Source: Sulfolobus sp. UBA167
Lineage (GTDB): Archaea; Thermoproteota; Thermoprotei_A; Sulfolobales; Sulfolobaceae
Direction of reading: 5' to 3'
NCBI GenBank assembly: GCA_002495845.1
Contig: DAHF01000047.1
Coordinates: 1-19,849, forward strand
Length of the DNA stretch: 19,849 bases
The translations under genes were made by a program, and so were the position numbers. Positions 1 to 6,050 of the stretch are shown here, in pieces (within the stretch, counting starts at the first letter, position 1; each line of letters opens with the position of its first letter). The notes beneath the pieces are model-generated. The model worked only from the letters and a program-made list of their open reading frames with translations. It did no database searches and was not told the origin of the DNA.

Positions 1-54
1 TACTGGCAAGGCAGAGCCATGAAGCAGGAAGCCTCGTCAGTTAGGGCGGGGTAG
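1..54 (+). CDS. tnpB: TnpB (IS200/IS605 OrfB), C-terminal end only
   Basis: This is the last 17 codons of a reading frame that enters from outside the window and stops at TAG 52-54. The tail reads YWQGRAMKQEASSVRAG, which resembles the C-termini of archaeal TnpB proteins (typically KQEAP-VRAG). TnpB is the RNA-guided, RuvC-type nuclease of IS200/IS605 elements. The frame runs through the GC-rich hairpin at 32-51, and such overlap of the TnpB 3' end with the element's right end and its guide RNA is usual for the family. None of the catalytic domain is visible, so activity cannot be judged. The identification rests on the short tail plus the adjoining terminal hairpin. Confidence 0.65.
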   Translation, partial: YWQGRAMKQEASSVRAG

Positions 55-59
55 TTCAC
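1..59 (+). mobile_element. Right end of an IS200/IS605-family element
   Basis: The sequence ends with a subterminal hairpin (stem 32-38 paired with 45-51, loop 39-44, with several G-T wobbles) followed by TAGTTCAC. This is the layout of right ends in TnpB-bearing elements of Sulfolobales. Host sequence appears to begin at about position 60 with a T-rich stretch. There are no terminal inverted repeats or target duplication to expect in this family. The left end and any tnpA lie outside the window, so the exact boundary (position 59, give or take a few bases) is inferred. Confidence 0.6.
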
Positions 60-82
60 TTTTTAATTCTCTTCTTTCTAAT
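60..82 (+). promoter_or_regulatory. Candidate TATA region for the usp gene
   Basis: Two A/T-rich candidates lie here: TTTTTAATT (about 61-69) and TTTCTAATAT (about 74-83). The second sits about 24 bases before the ATG at 102, the spacing of a leaderless archaeal mRNA. The first directly abuts the insertion element end. Which one is used cannot be decided from sequence. Confidence 0.35.
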
Positions 83-101
83 ATATAGACGGGTAAAGTT
101 T

Positions 102-530
102 ATGTTCAAATCCATTATAGTTGCATATGACGGGTCAGAACACGCAAATAGGGCATTGGAGATCGGGATAGACCTAGCAAAGAAATACAACGCCAAGCTG
201 GACGTTGTGGAAGTTATAGATACAGCTATGTTAACTGGCATGGGTTTAGCCCCTGTCCCTGCAGAGGTTGTAGACCAGATTTACACTAAGGCTAAAAGAG
301 AGGTCGAGATGGCAAAGAATAAGGCAGTTCAAGCAGGTCTGTCCAACGTAAGCGGTGAGACCCTTGAGGGAGACCCAGCGTCTTCGCTGTTAGACTATGC
401 AGGGAAGAACGGTGCAGATTTAATAATAACTGGAAGCAGAGGTCTTTCAACTTTGAAGAGAATAGTCTTAGGTAGTGTATCGACCAGGATAGTGCAGGAG
501 TCCAAGATACCAGTACTTGTCGTTAAGTGA
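102..530 (+). CDS. Universal stress protein (UspA family), ATP-binding type
   Basis: This 142-residue single-domain Usp protein matches the usual family length. It opens with the typical strand IIVAYDGSE, where D10 is the usual nucleotide-contacting acid. It carries the complete ATP-binding signature G-x2-G-x9-G-S (G111, G114, G124, S125), so it belongs to the nucleotide-binding rather than the UspA-like non-binding class. These are soluble cytosolic dimers linked to stress survival; the specific role here is unknown. The gene stands alone, between an IS605 right end about 42 bases upstream and the convergent birA gene. No other start codon competes with ATG 102. Confidence 0.92.
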   Translation: MFKSIIVAYDGSEHANRALEIGIDLAKKYNAKLDVVEVIDTAMLTGMGLAPVPAEVVDQIYTKAKREVEMAKNKAVQAGLSNVSGETLEGDPASSLLDYAGKNGADLIITGSRGLSTLKRIVLGSVSTRIVQESKIPVLVVK

Positions 531-598
531 AGAATTAGAGAATTCTTGAGGCCTTGAATTACATTGAATAAAATTAAGATGATAACAAAATAGTGATA

Positions 599-615
599 AT
601 TTTTTGATATTTTTG
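599..615 (+). terminator. T-rich terminator after usp
   Basis: Two T runs (TTTTTT and TTTTT) separated by a few bases lie about 70 bases after the usp stop, in the gap between the convergent usp and birA genes. T-rich tracts on the coding strand are the normal termination signal in Sulfolobales. Confidence 0.5.
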
Positions 616-635
616 CCCATTCTTCCTTACTCCTC

Positions 636-1322
636 TCACTTTTCAAGCTCTACTCTCTCTATATCCTGTACTTCAAAAACGCCACACTCGGTCACAAGCC
701 TTCCCATGTAGTCCACGAAAAGCGCCTTACATTTGATTTCCTCTTCTTTTGTTATCAGCTTGACCTTCTTTTCCTTGATCGAAAGTCTTTCATTCACTTG
801 TTTGATCACCTCGCTGTCGTCCTTTTCAAGCCAATAGTTTATCTTCTCAACGATCTCCTTCACGTCCTTAGTGAAGCTCCTCCCCGTCTCAATGAGGTAA
901 GAGGTAGCATTGACTTCTGGAGGAAACTCTCTAACCTCCGTGTCTATTCCAAAGCCTATGAAAAGGTCACCGCGGTCGGAGTTTCCGTGTACCGAAGCCT
1001 CTATCAATATTCCAGCTATTTTCTTGTCGTTGACTACTACGTCATTGGGCCACCTTATTTTAGGGTTAAGCTCACTCATAGAGTCAGCTATGGCAAGCGA
1101 CACTTTCAGGGTCGCGTAGGGCACTTTCTCCACTGGGAAGTTCCTCTTTACGTATGTCACCCAAAGGCCTCCTCTAGGGGAGAACCAACTGCGTCCCATC
1201 CTTCCCCTTGCTCTGGTCTGTTCTTCCGCTACGACTAAGATCTCTCCCTCGATCATCCCTGCTATCGCTTCAGCGAAGTCTTGGGTCGACGTGACTTTCC
1301 TGAGGTGTATCTCACAAGGCAT
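636..1322 (-). CDS. birA: Biotin-protein ligase (BirA/HCS), catalytic domain only
   Basis: The 228-residue protein attaches biotin, via biotinyl-AMP, to the carrier protein of biotin-dependent carboxylases. In Sulfolobales this is presumably acetyl/propionyl-CoA carboxylase, which also acts in autotrophic CO2 fixation. Visible motifs are TSTQD (10-14), the biotinyl-AMP loop ARGRMGRSW (38-46), GGLW (51-54), RWPNDV (90-95) and KKIAGILIE (100-108), followed by a short C-terminal domain. There is no N-terminal helix-turn-helix, so it is a class I enzyme and not a repressor. GFGID at 123-127 stands where GIGIN-like sequence is common, so an Asp replaces the usual Asn. The ATG overlaps the sua5 stop by 11 bases and has a GGAGG sequence 9 bases upstream, indicating a cotranscribed gene. 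Confidence 0.92.
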   Translation of the reverse strand: MPCEIHLRKVTSTQDFAEAIAGMIEGEILVVAEEQTRARGRMGRSWFSPRGGLWVTYVKRNFPVEKVPYATLKVSLAIADSMSELNPKIRWPNDVVVNDKKIAGILIEASVHGNSDRGDLFIGFGIDTEVREFPPEVNATSYLIETGRSFTKDVKEIVEKINYWLEKDDSEVIKQVNERLSIKEKKVKLITKEEEIKCKALFVDYMGRLVTECGVFEVQDIERVELEK

Positions 1323-2370
1323 ATTGTTCTGCCTCCTTCAAGCTGTGGATTGACGAGAACCCGCAGGCTTTCCTCGCCCTGTTCATTATCGCCATGCCTA
1401 TGCCTTTCTCAGGGAACGATTGTATCACTCCCATCTCAACGTCCAAGGTATCGAGCTTCCTGAAAGCGCCGAACAAGTTCCTCGCGACCTCGTATAAGTT
1501 CTCCTCAGAGCCCAGCACGATGCGTGGTATCCCTGAGGGCACTTTAGCCTCGGTCTCCTTAGAACATAAAACCGCAATCCTCCTTTTACTAGAGATCAGT
1601 TTCACTACGTCTGGAAAGATGGAGTTATCCTCGACCATCACCATCCTCTTAGAGGGAGCGTAGTGTTTATACTTCATTCCTGGGGCCAACGCTTTGGTGA
1701 ACTCTCCAATACCTTTCAGTTGAGGAGGAACGTAAATCTCCCCCAAAAGCTTCTCCAGCTCTTCTAGAGTGAATGGGCCTGGCCTGAGCAAGGCTGGCGG
1801 GGACACGGTCATGTTGACTATCGTAGACTCCACTCCGAAGAATGTCTCCCCTCCGTCGAGTATCATGGGTATTCTTCCGTTCATGTCTTGTTCCACGTGT
1901 TCAGCAGTTGTAGGGCTTGGCTTCGTTGCGGTGTTAGCGCTCGGTGCGGCTATGGGCACTCCGCTCTCCCTTATCAGCATGAGGGCTACGGGATGTGCTG
2001 GCATCCTGACAGCTACGGTGTCTAAACCTCCGGTTGTCTCCTTGGGTACAACGTCTTTCTTCTTCAATATGAAAGTCAACGGGCCCGGCCACACGGTCTG
2101 GATAACGTCCATTACCTTGTCTGGAATCTCTGTTGCTACGTCTAAAAGTTGCTCATGGTCGGCTATGTGCACGATTAAAGGGTTATCCATCGGCCTGTTC
2201 TTGGCAAGGAAAACCTTCTTTGCTGCCTCCGGGTCATATGCGTTTCCTCCAAGTCCGTAAACTGTCTCTGTAGGGAAGGCTACTATCTCACCCTTCTTTA
2301 CTAGATCGGCAGCTTTTCTAACCTTATCCGCCTCTGGGTTGACCGGGTCAACCTTGACGACTTCTGTCAT
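1312..2370 (-). CDS. sua5: Threonylcarbamoyl-AMP synthase Sua5 (tRNA t6A synthesis)
   Basis: Sua5 makes L-threonylcarbamoyl-AMP from threonine, bicarbonate and ATP, the first step of the universal t6A37 tRNA modification, which the KEOPS complex completes. The 352 residues give the long form: an N-terminal YrdC domain (about 12-205) with PTETVYGLG (33-41), KNRPMDNP (57-64), the SAN segment (144-146) and STIVNMT (182-188). The linker APGMKYKHYAP (229-239) typical of Sua5 follows, then a C-terminal Sua5 domain (about 245-352). The start is fixed by a TATA-like box centred 26 bases upstream. birA follows in an 11-base overlap. No other t6A gene is in the window. Confidence 0.95.
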   Translation of the reverse strand: MTEVVKVDPVNPEADKVRKAADLVKKGEIVAFPTETVYGLGGNAYDPEAAKKVFLAKNRPMDNPLIVHIADHEQLLDVATEIPDKVMDVIQTVWPGPLTFILKKKDVVPKETTGGLDTVAVRMPAHPVALMLIRESGVPIAAPSANTATKPSPTTAEHVEQDMNGRIPMILDGGETFFGVESTIVNMTVSPPALLRPGPFTLEELEKLLGEIYVPPQLKGIGEFTKALAPGMKYKHYAPSKRMVMVEDNSIFPDVVKLISSKRRIAVLCSKETEAKVPSGIPRIVLGSEENLYEVARNLFGAFRKLDTLDVEMGVIQSFPEKGIGMAIMNRARKACGFSSIHSLKEAEQYAL

Positions 2371-2390
2371 GAATGGATTTAAGTGAGAGG

Positions 2391-2400
2391 TAAATTAAAT
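2391..2400 (-). promoter_or_regulatory. TATA box for sua5-birA
   Basis: The sequence ATTTAATTTA (minus strand) is centred about 26 bases before the sua5 ATG at 2370. This predicts a leaderless transcript for sua5. Confidence 0.6.
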
Positions 2401-2408
2401 GATTTCTA

Positions 2409-2493
2409 GTGATGACGAACTTCCGAGTGCCTTTCATGGCATGAATAGGCTCTTGGCTGAACGATGAACGGTGATTTGTGAGGTGATCGCTGA
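2409..2493 (+). ncRNA. Weak candidate: C/D-box-like RNA in the sua5-nuoB gap
   Basis: Between the two AT-rich promoters lies a more GC-balanced island. It contains, in order, GTGATGA (2409-2415, C-like), CTGA (2457-2460, D'-like), CGATGA (2462-2467, C'-like) and CTGA (2490-2493, D-like). The order is right for an archaeal C/D guide RNA, but the spacings (41 and 22 bases) exceed the usual 10-15, so chance is quite possible. Confidence 0.15.
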
Positions 2494-2542
2494 AATGTAC
2501 CGTGAAAGCTTGTTATAACAATTAAAACATTTTAAATCAAAG

Positions 2543-2551
2543 CATTTATAT
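2543..2551 (+). promoter_or_regulatory. TATA box for nuoB
   Basis: CATTTATAT lies about 30 bases before the ATG at 2578, predicting transcription start only a few bases before the start codon. An out-of-frame ATG at 2570 is ignored because it does not open the conserved frame. Confidence 0.55.
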
Positions 2552-2577
2552 CTGGAACTACAAAATATAATGGAACT

Positions 2578-3090
2578 ATGGCACAGGAAATACTATTAAG
2601 CGGAGACTTAAACGAGTCCGCCAGGAAAGCCGCGAAGTGGCTAATCAATAGGAAGCCCATACGCTCACTGAGGGACTGGGGTATATCATTTTCACTGTGG
2701 CCACCTCATCTGACTACGTCTTGCTGTGGGACGGAGTTCGGATCTTTCGCAGCAGCAAGGTACGACGCTGAGAGGTTCGGAATGTTACCCTTCTCCTCGG
2801 CTAGGCAATCGAACATCCTTGTAATAGAAGGTACAATGACAAGGAAGATGGCAAGGGCGGCCAAGGTAGTCTACGACCAGATGCCAGAGCCCAAGTTCGT
2901 CATGGCTATAGGAGCGTGTAGCCTAGAAGGGGGTATATTCTGGAACTCATATAACACTGTTCTCCCTTCTGATATAGGAATCCCAGTAGACATATACGTT
3001 CCGGGATGTCCGATAAGGCCTGAAGCTATAGCTAAAGGCCTTGTAATGTTGCAGAAGAAGATAAGGACTCAAGGAGCATACAAAATGTAA
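2578..3090 (+). CDS. nuoB: NADH-quinone oxidoreductase (complex I) subunit B, NuoB
   Basis: The 170-residue protein is the complex I subunit that holds the terminal [4Fe-4S] cluster N2, next to the quinone site. All four N2 ligands are present with family spacing: C49-C50, C114 (in GACSLEGG) and C144 (in VPGCPIRPEA). The ERFG and P-x-D-IYVPGCP signatures are typical. The enzyme would sit on the cytoplasmic face of the membrane with the other Nuo subunits. No other nuo gene is in the window, so nuoB is detached from the rest of complex I here. Membrane-bound hydrogenase small subunits belong to the same superfamily but are less likely, since there is no large-subunit neighbour. Its 3' end overlaps the convergent glycerate kinase gene by 22 bases. 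Confidence 0.92.
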   Translation: MAQEILLSGDLNESARKAAKWLINRKPIRSLRDWGISFSLWPPHLTTSCCGTEFGSFAAARYDAERFGMLPFSSARQSNILVIEGTMTRKMARAAKVVYDQMPEPKFVMAIGACSLEGGIFWNSYNTVLPSDIGIPVDIYVPGCPIRPEAIAKGLVMLQKKIRTQGAYKM

Positions 3091-4250
3091 ACGTTGTTCA
3101 CGTTAGTCCCAGTCGGACCCGTTTTCAAAACACTTCCATTTTTTTCAAGCACTTCATAAGAGGAGTGTTCCCTCAATGCCTTCTCTATTTCATGTGGTCT
3201 TATCCCGTGATCTGAAGTCATGTAACACCCTGCGTACTCTGAGTTCCCGTCTATCCCGTCAGTTGCAAGGGCAAGGAACTCGAACTTGCCCTTGGCGTAT
3301 CTGGCTAACGAGAGGCATACCTCTCCGTTGCGTCCTCCCTTGCCTGAGCTTCCGGTTATCTTTACCTCGGGCTCTCCTCCTGCAACCAAAGTGAAGGGCG
3401 TTTTCAAAGGCTCTCCCCTCATCCTAGCGTTGTTAAGAATAGAAGCTAAGAGGTAGCCCAGATCTCTGGCTTCACCTCTAACGCAGGAAGAGAGTGAGAC
3501 TCCATAGATTTTCCTTTCGACGTTCTCAACTACCTTATTGACGTCTAGGACTATCCACGCCTTTGAGTTAACGATCTCCTTTGGCGTTTCAGTCACGGCT
3601 TGAATGAACTTGTCTTCCTTTATGTTGATGTCTCTCATGATCTCTAGAGCGTCCATCGACGTGCTCTGGTCTGGCACTGTAGGCCCGCTCCCCACGGAGC
3701 TCAAGTCCCCACCTACGACGTCGCTCAGTACCAGCGTGAACACAGGCTTGGAAGACTGGAGGGCTAGCCTTCCCCCCTTTATCGAGGAGACGTGCTTCCT
3801 CACCACGTTTATCTCGTCTATGGAGAGCCCGGAGGTGACCAATATTTCGTTAAGTCTCCTGAAGTCCTCGACTGAGAGCTTGTCAGACCACTCCATCAAG
3901 GAGGATGCACCTCCAGAGAGAAGAAAAAGGACAGAAGTGTAGCCTCCCTCTCTCACTGCACTCATCACAGTCTCCCCAGCCCTGAAGCTCTCCTCGTTGG
4001 GAAAGGGATGTCCAGACCTAATTACGATGTCAGCTTCGGCGTCTCCAGAGTTGGTAACTACTATGGACTTCCACGGTTTTATCTTCTCAGTCACTGCATT
4101 ATACATCTTCACGGATGCCTTACCTACTGCTATCACGAGAGGTCTTTCCAGATAACTTTCATGTATATCCTTCAACCCCTTCAGGGTGGGCTCTCTCGGA
4201 TCAGACTCCTTCAATATCAGATCTACCATTTCCTTAACTTTCACGTTCAT
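3069..4250 (-). CDS. gckA: Glycerate 2-kinase (GckA, MOFRL family)
   Basis: This enzyme phosphorylates D-glycerate at C2 with ATP to 2-phosphoglycerate, the step that returns the non-phosphorylative branch of the archaeal Entner-Doudoroff pathway to lower glycolysis. The 393 residues match the family (DUF4147 N-terminal plus MOFRL C-terminal domains). Numbering from the GTG one codon upstream, visible motifs are GHPFPNEES (81-89), LSGGASSLM (112-120), RKHVSSIKGGRLA (152-164) and SDVVGGDLSSVGSGPTVPD (177-195). Near the C-terminus are GGEPEV, GKGGRNGE, ATDGIDGNSE and GPTGTNVNN. ATG 4250 is preferred; GTG 4253 adds one residue. It follows the winged-helix gene by 33 bases without a recognisable promoter, so it is probably the last gene of that operon. 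Confidence 0.93.
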   Translation of the reverse strand: MNVKVKEMVDLILKESDPREPTLKGLKDIHESYLERPLVIAVGKASVKMYNAVTEKIKPWKSIVVTNSGDAEADIVIRSGHPFPNEESFRAGETVMSAVREGGYTSVLFLLSGGASSLMEWSDKLSVEDFRRLNEILVTSGLSIDEINVVRKHVSSIKGGRLALQSSKPVFTLVLSDVVGGDLSSVGSGPTVPDQSTSMDALEIMRDINIKEDKFIQAVTETPKEIVNSKAWIVLDVNKVVENVERKIYGVSLSSCVRGEARDLGYLLASILNNARMRGEPLKTPFTLVAGGEPEVKITGSSGKGGRNGEVCLSLARYAKGKFEFLALATDGIDGNSEYAGCYMTSDHGIRPHEIEKALREHSSYEVLEKNGSVLKTGPTGTNVNNVYILYAP

Positions 4251-4283
4251 CACGAGTTTGTTCTGCTAACCTAGTCTCTCTCC

Positions 4284-4652
4284 TCATTTTTTACTTTTCT
4301 TCTGGTCATCTTCTGACTTGTAATCCTTGTACAGCTGAGAAGCTATTCTCCTCCCTTCCTTGGTCAAATCGTAATAAATTCCCTTAGGTTTATGTCCAAG
4401 TTCCTTAGCCTTTACCTTAAGCCAAGGCTTTACAGAGGACGTCACAGCTTTCTTCAGTGCCCCCTTGTAAGGTATCAAATAGCCCTCATCCTTGAGCTTC
4501 CTGCAGGCGTCCTCTATCTCGTCCGCGCTGTATTTAGGTGCCCATCCACTCTCCCCGAGGAGCCTCCTTGCCATGTACCAAGGGTTATCAGGACCGTACT
4601 TGTATATATGCATCAAAATCTTAGTCGAGAGCTCGTCCAGTTCATCTGTCAC
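4284..4652 (-). CDS. Winged-helix-like protein of unknown function
   Basis: The 122-residue basic protein is predominantly helical. Its arrangement resembles a small winged helix: helix 6-19, a second helix 24-34, a likely recognition helix DEIEDACRKLKDEG (44-57), a turn-and-strand YLIPYKG, and a later segment KGIYYDLTKEGRRIASQLY (90-108). That last segment looks like the end of a MarR/ArsR-like wing and dimer helix. The C-terminus is a charged Lys-rich tail. No family is identified with confidence. The GTG start is supported by a strong Shine-Dalgarno sequence GGAGGTGATG directly upstream. It overlaps the DtxR-type regulator gene by 11 bases, so two putative DNA-binding proteins are translationally coupled. 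Confidence 0.75.
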   Translation of the reverse strand: MTDELDELSTKILMHIYKYGPDNPWYMARRLLGESGWAPKYSADEIEDACRKLKDEGYLIPYKGALKKAVTSSVKPWLKVKAKELGHKPKGIYYDLTKEGRRIASQLYKDYKSEDDQKKSKK

Positions 4653-5283
4653 TTATCATCACCTCCCTAGCTATGGAAACTGAAAGCGCATATTCCTTGC
4701 CCATCACTCTCAAGTAAACTTTTTCCCCATTGCTACCGAGAACCTCTATCTCTCTCCCAGGGAAGAGCCCAGCCCTCTCTGCTTCCCTCAATATCCACTC
4801 CTCTTCCCTGATTATCATAATTACCTTGTACTTACCTTTTCCAACTTCGCTCAGTAGGGCACCGAGCTCCACTTTCCTCCCTGGAATTGGATGTCCGTGA
4901 GGACAAGTCGAAGGTTTATCTAACTTGGAATCTATAATCTCCAATACGTCATCAGGCCATATGTGTTCGAGCTTATGTGCTATCTCGTGAGACCTGATCC
5001 AGTCCAGTCCCAACATGTCTGTTAACATCCTTTCACTTAGCCTGTGCGACCTTATCAGTCTCTCAGCAATACTTTTACCTTCAGGAGTAAGCTTCAGTCC
5101 ATTTTTTCTCTCTATCAAACCCATCTTCTCCAGCTTACTTATGGCTTTGCTTATAGTACCGGGGGAAACTTGGAACGCTTCTATGAGGTCAGTTACCTTC
5201 GCTCTTCCCCTTATTTCCTCTAGCTCGTAGATTTCCTTGATGTAGTTCTCTAGAGGCTCTGAAAGATCTTCCATGCTTTTCAT
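4642..5283 (-). CDS. DtxR/MntR-family metal-dependent transcriptional regulator
   Basis: The 213-residue protein has the three-part DtxR layout: an N-terminal winged helix (about 8-65, recognition helix near SPGTISKAISKLEKMG), a metal-binding dimerisation domain (about 66-140) and a C-terminal FeoA/SH3-like domain (about 141-210). Candidate metal ligands are H80, E84, H99, H103, E106, H107 and the CPHGHPIPG segment (127-135). Where DtxR has Cys and MntR has Glu before the E-H pair, this protein has His103, so iron versus manganese preference cannot be assigned. Such proteins repress metal uptake genes when charged with metal. It overlaps the upstream small gene by 4 bases (ATGA) and the downstream winged-helix gene by 11. 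Confidence 0.92.
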   Translation of the reverse strand: MKSMEDLSEPLENYIKEIYELEEIRGRAKVTDLIEAFQVSPGTISKAISKLEKMGLIERKNGLKLTPEGKSIAERLIRSHRLSERMLTDMLGLDWIRSHEIAHKLEHIWPDDVLEIIDSKLDKPSTCPHGHPIPGRKVELGALLSEVGKGKYKVIMIIREEEWILREAERAGLFPGREIEVLGSNGEKVYLRVMGKEYALSVSIAREVMISDR

Positions 5284-5534
5284 ATCGAAATCCTAGTTTT
5301 TATGCTCTCCACGAGGTTCGAGTTTTCTTCATCTTTAACGAAGACCTCTATCCTGGCTATGAACCTCCCCTTCATTCCTTCTCTATTTAGAAACTCCTTG
5401 AGTTTCTCTATGGCTTCATCAACGGCGCCTGAGATGTGCCTATGGTCACCCGTAAGTGTCATTTCTTCTGGTATCTCCAAACTATCTATCTTGCCTATAG
5501 CGAAGAACTTCTGCGTTGTATAAGAAGAGCTCAT
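5280..5534 (-). CDS. Small conserved-looking protein of unknown function
   Basis: I do not recognise this 84-residue protein. It has no membrane segment or signal peptide. The predicted order is strand (QKFFAIGKIDSLEIP), a central loop with GDHRHISG (29-36), an amphipathic helix GAVDEAIEKLKEFLNREG (36-53) and a long strand RFIARIEVFVKD (57-68), consistent with a small alpha/beta fold. The two histidines in the loop could bind metal, but that is a guess. It is the first gene of the operon with the DtxR-type regulator, which starts within its stop codon, so a role in metal response is possible. The start is supported by a TATA-like sequence about 32 bases upstream. Confidence 0.7.
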   Translation of the reverse strand: MSSSYTTQKFFAIGKIDSLEIPEEMTLTGDHRHISGAVDEAIEKLKEFLNREGMKGRFIARIEVFVKDEENSNLVESIKTRISI

Positions 5535-5561
5535 TGCTCTCGTTACAAATGTGCTTTCTAG

Positions 5562-5570
5562 CTCTTAAAT
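5562..5570 (-). promoter_or_regulatory. TATA-like box for the DtxR operon
   Basis: GATTTAAGA on the minus strand lies about 32 bases before the ATG at 5534, predicting a leader of only a few bases. The partial palindrome CTAA-N5-TTAG at 5571-5583 lies directly upstream, where a regulator could bind. Confidence 0.4.
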
Positions 5571-5599
5571 CTAAGGTTTTTAGTGAGTACTTGACAAAT

Positions 5600-5608
5600 A
5601 TATTTAAA
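5600..5608 (+). promoter_or_regulatory. TATA box for the 5631-6439 operon
   Basis: ATATTTAAA is centred about 27 bases before the ATG at 5631. This is the leaderless-promoter spacing. Confidence 0.6.
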
Positions 5609-5630
5609 GTTTTTATTAGATGTTATATTC

Positions 5631-6050
5631 ATGTATAAGGTTTCTTTTAAGTTACAGGGACCTCCTGGAAATCTCTTTAGAGAGCTGAGAAATTCGGGCT
5701 TCATTCCCGTTTACTTCAGGAACGACAGAGGGCTGGAAAATTACGTAGCTTTAATCAAGAGCGACGACATAAACGAGGTGAGGGAAGCCATACTTGACTT
5801 CGCGTTTCTCGCCAAACGCAGGGGAAAGATCGGAGTGCGCGACTTTGCTACGATATTTAAATTAGACGACAAACTGATGGGTAAGGCTTTCGGTACAACG
5901 ATAGGGGGTCTTTTGGGTCTGAAGTTTGCAGGCCTCCCTGGACTAGTTCTGGGCGCTCTGGGGGGCTTGCTCGCCGGGGAGATAATGGATGTCCAGCTAG
6001 GAGAGAAGGTAGTAGGTGTGGAACAATGGCCGGTGTCATTAACAAGATAA
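5631..6050 (+). CDS. Unknown protein with C-terminal glycine-zipper hydrophobic segment
   Basis: This 139-residue protein belongs to no family I recognise. Residues 1-80 look like a soluble alpha/beta domain. Residues 84-117 form one or two hydrophobic stretches with glycines about every four residues (G84, G88, G92, G96, G101, G104, G108, G112, G116). This glycine-zipper pattern suggests tight helix packing and oligomerisation or insertion in the membrane. There is no signal peptide. It begins at ATG 5631 behind a leaderless-type promoter, and its 3' end overlaps the next membrane protein gene by 25 bases, so the two are cotranscribed and probably act together. Confidence 0.7.
   Translation: MYKVSFKLQGPPGNLFRELRNSGFIPVYFRNDRGLENYVALIKSDDINEVREAILDFAFLAKRRGKIGVRDFATIFKLDDKLMGKAFGTTIGGLLGLKFAGLPGLVLGALGGLLAGEIMDVQLGEKVVGVEQWPVSLTR

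Larger units (their letters stand above)
1..79 (+). ncRNA. Candidate 3' part of TnpB-associated guide RNA (omegaRNA/reRNA)
   Basis: In characterised IS605 systems the guide RNA comes from the 3' end of tnpB and runs through the right end into the flanking DNA, which supplies a guide of roughly 16-20 bases. Here the scaffold hairpin would be 32-51 and the guide about 60-79, a T/C-rich stretch just before the stress-protein gene. The hairpin is visible in the sequence. The RNA itself is an inference from family knowledge. Confidence 0.35.

Noticed and set aside
395..646. Minus-strand frame of 83 codons antisense to usp
   Set aside because: It overlaps most of the 3' half of a clear usp gene, has no promoter or ribosome site, and its composition is that of a complementary-strand shadow.
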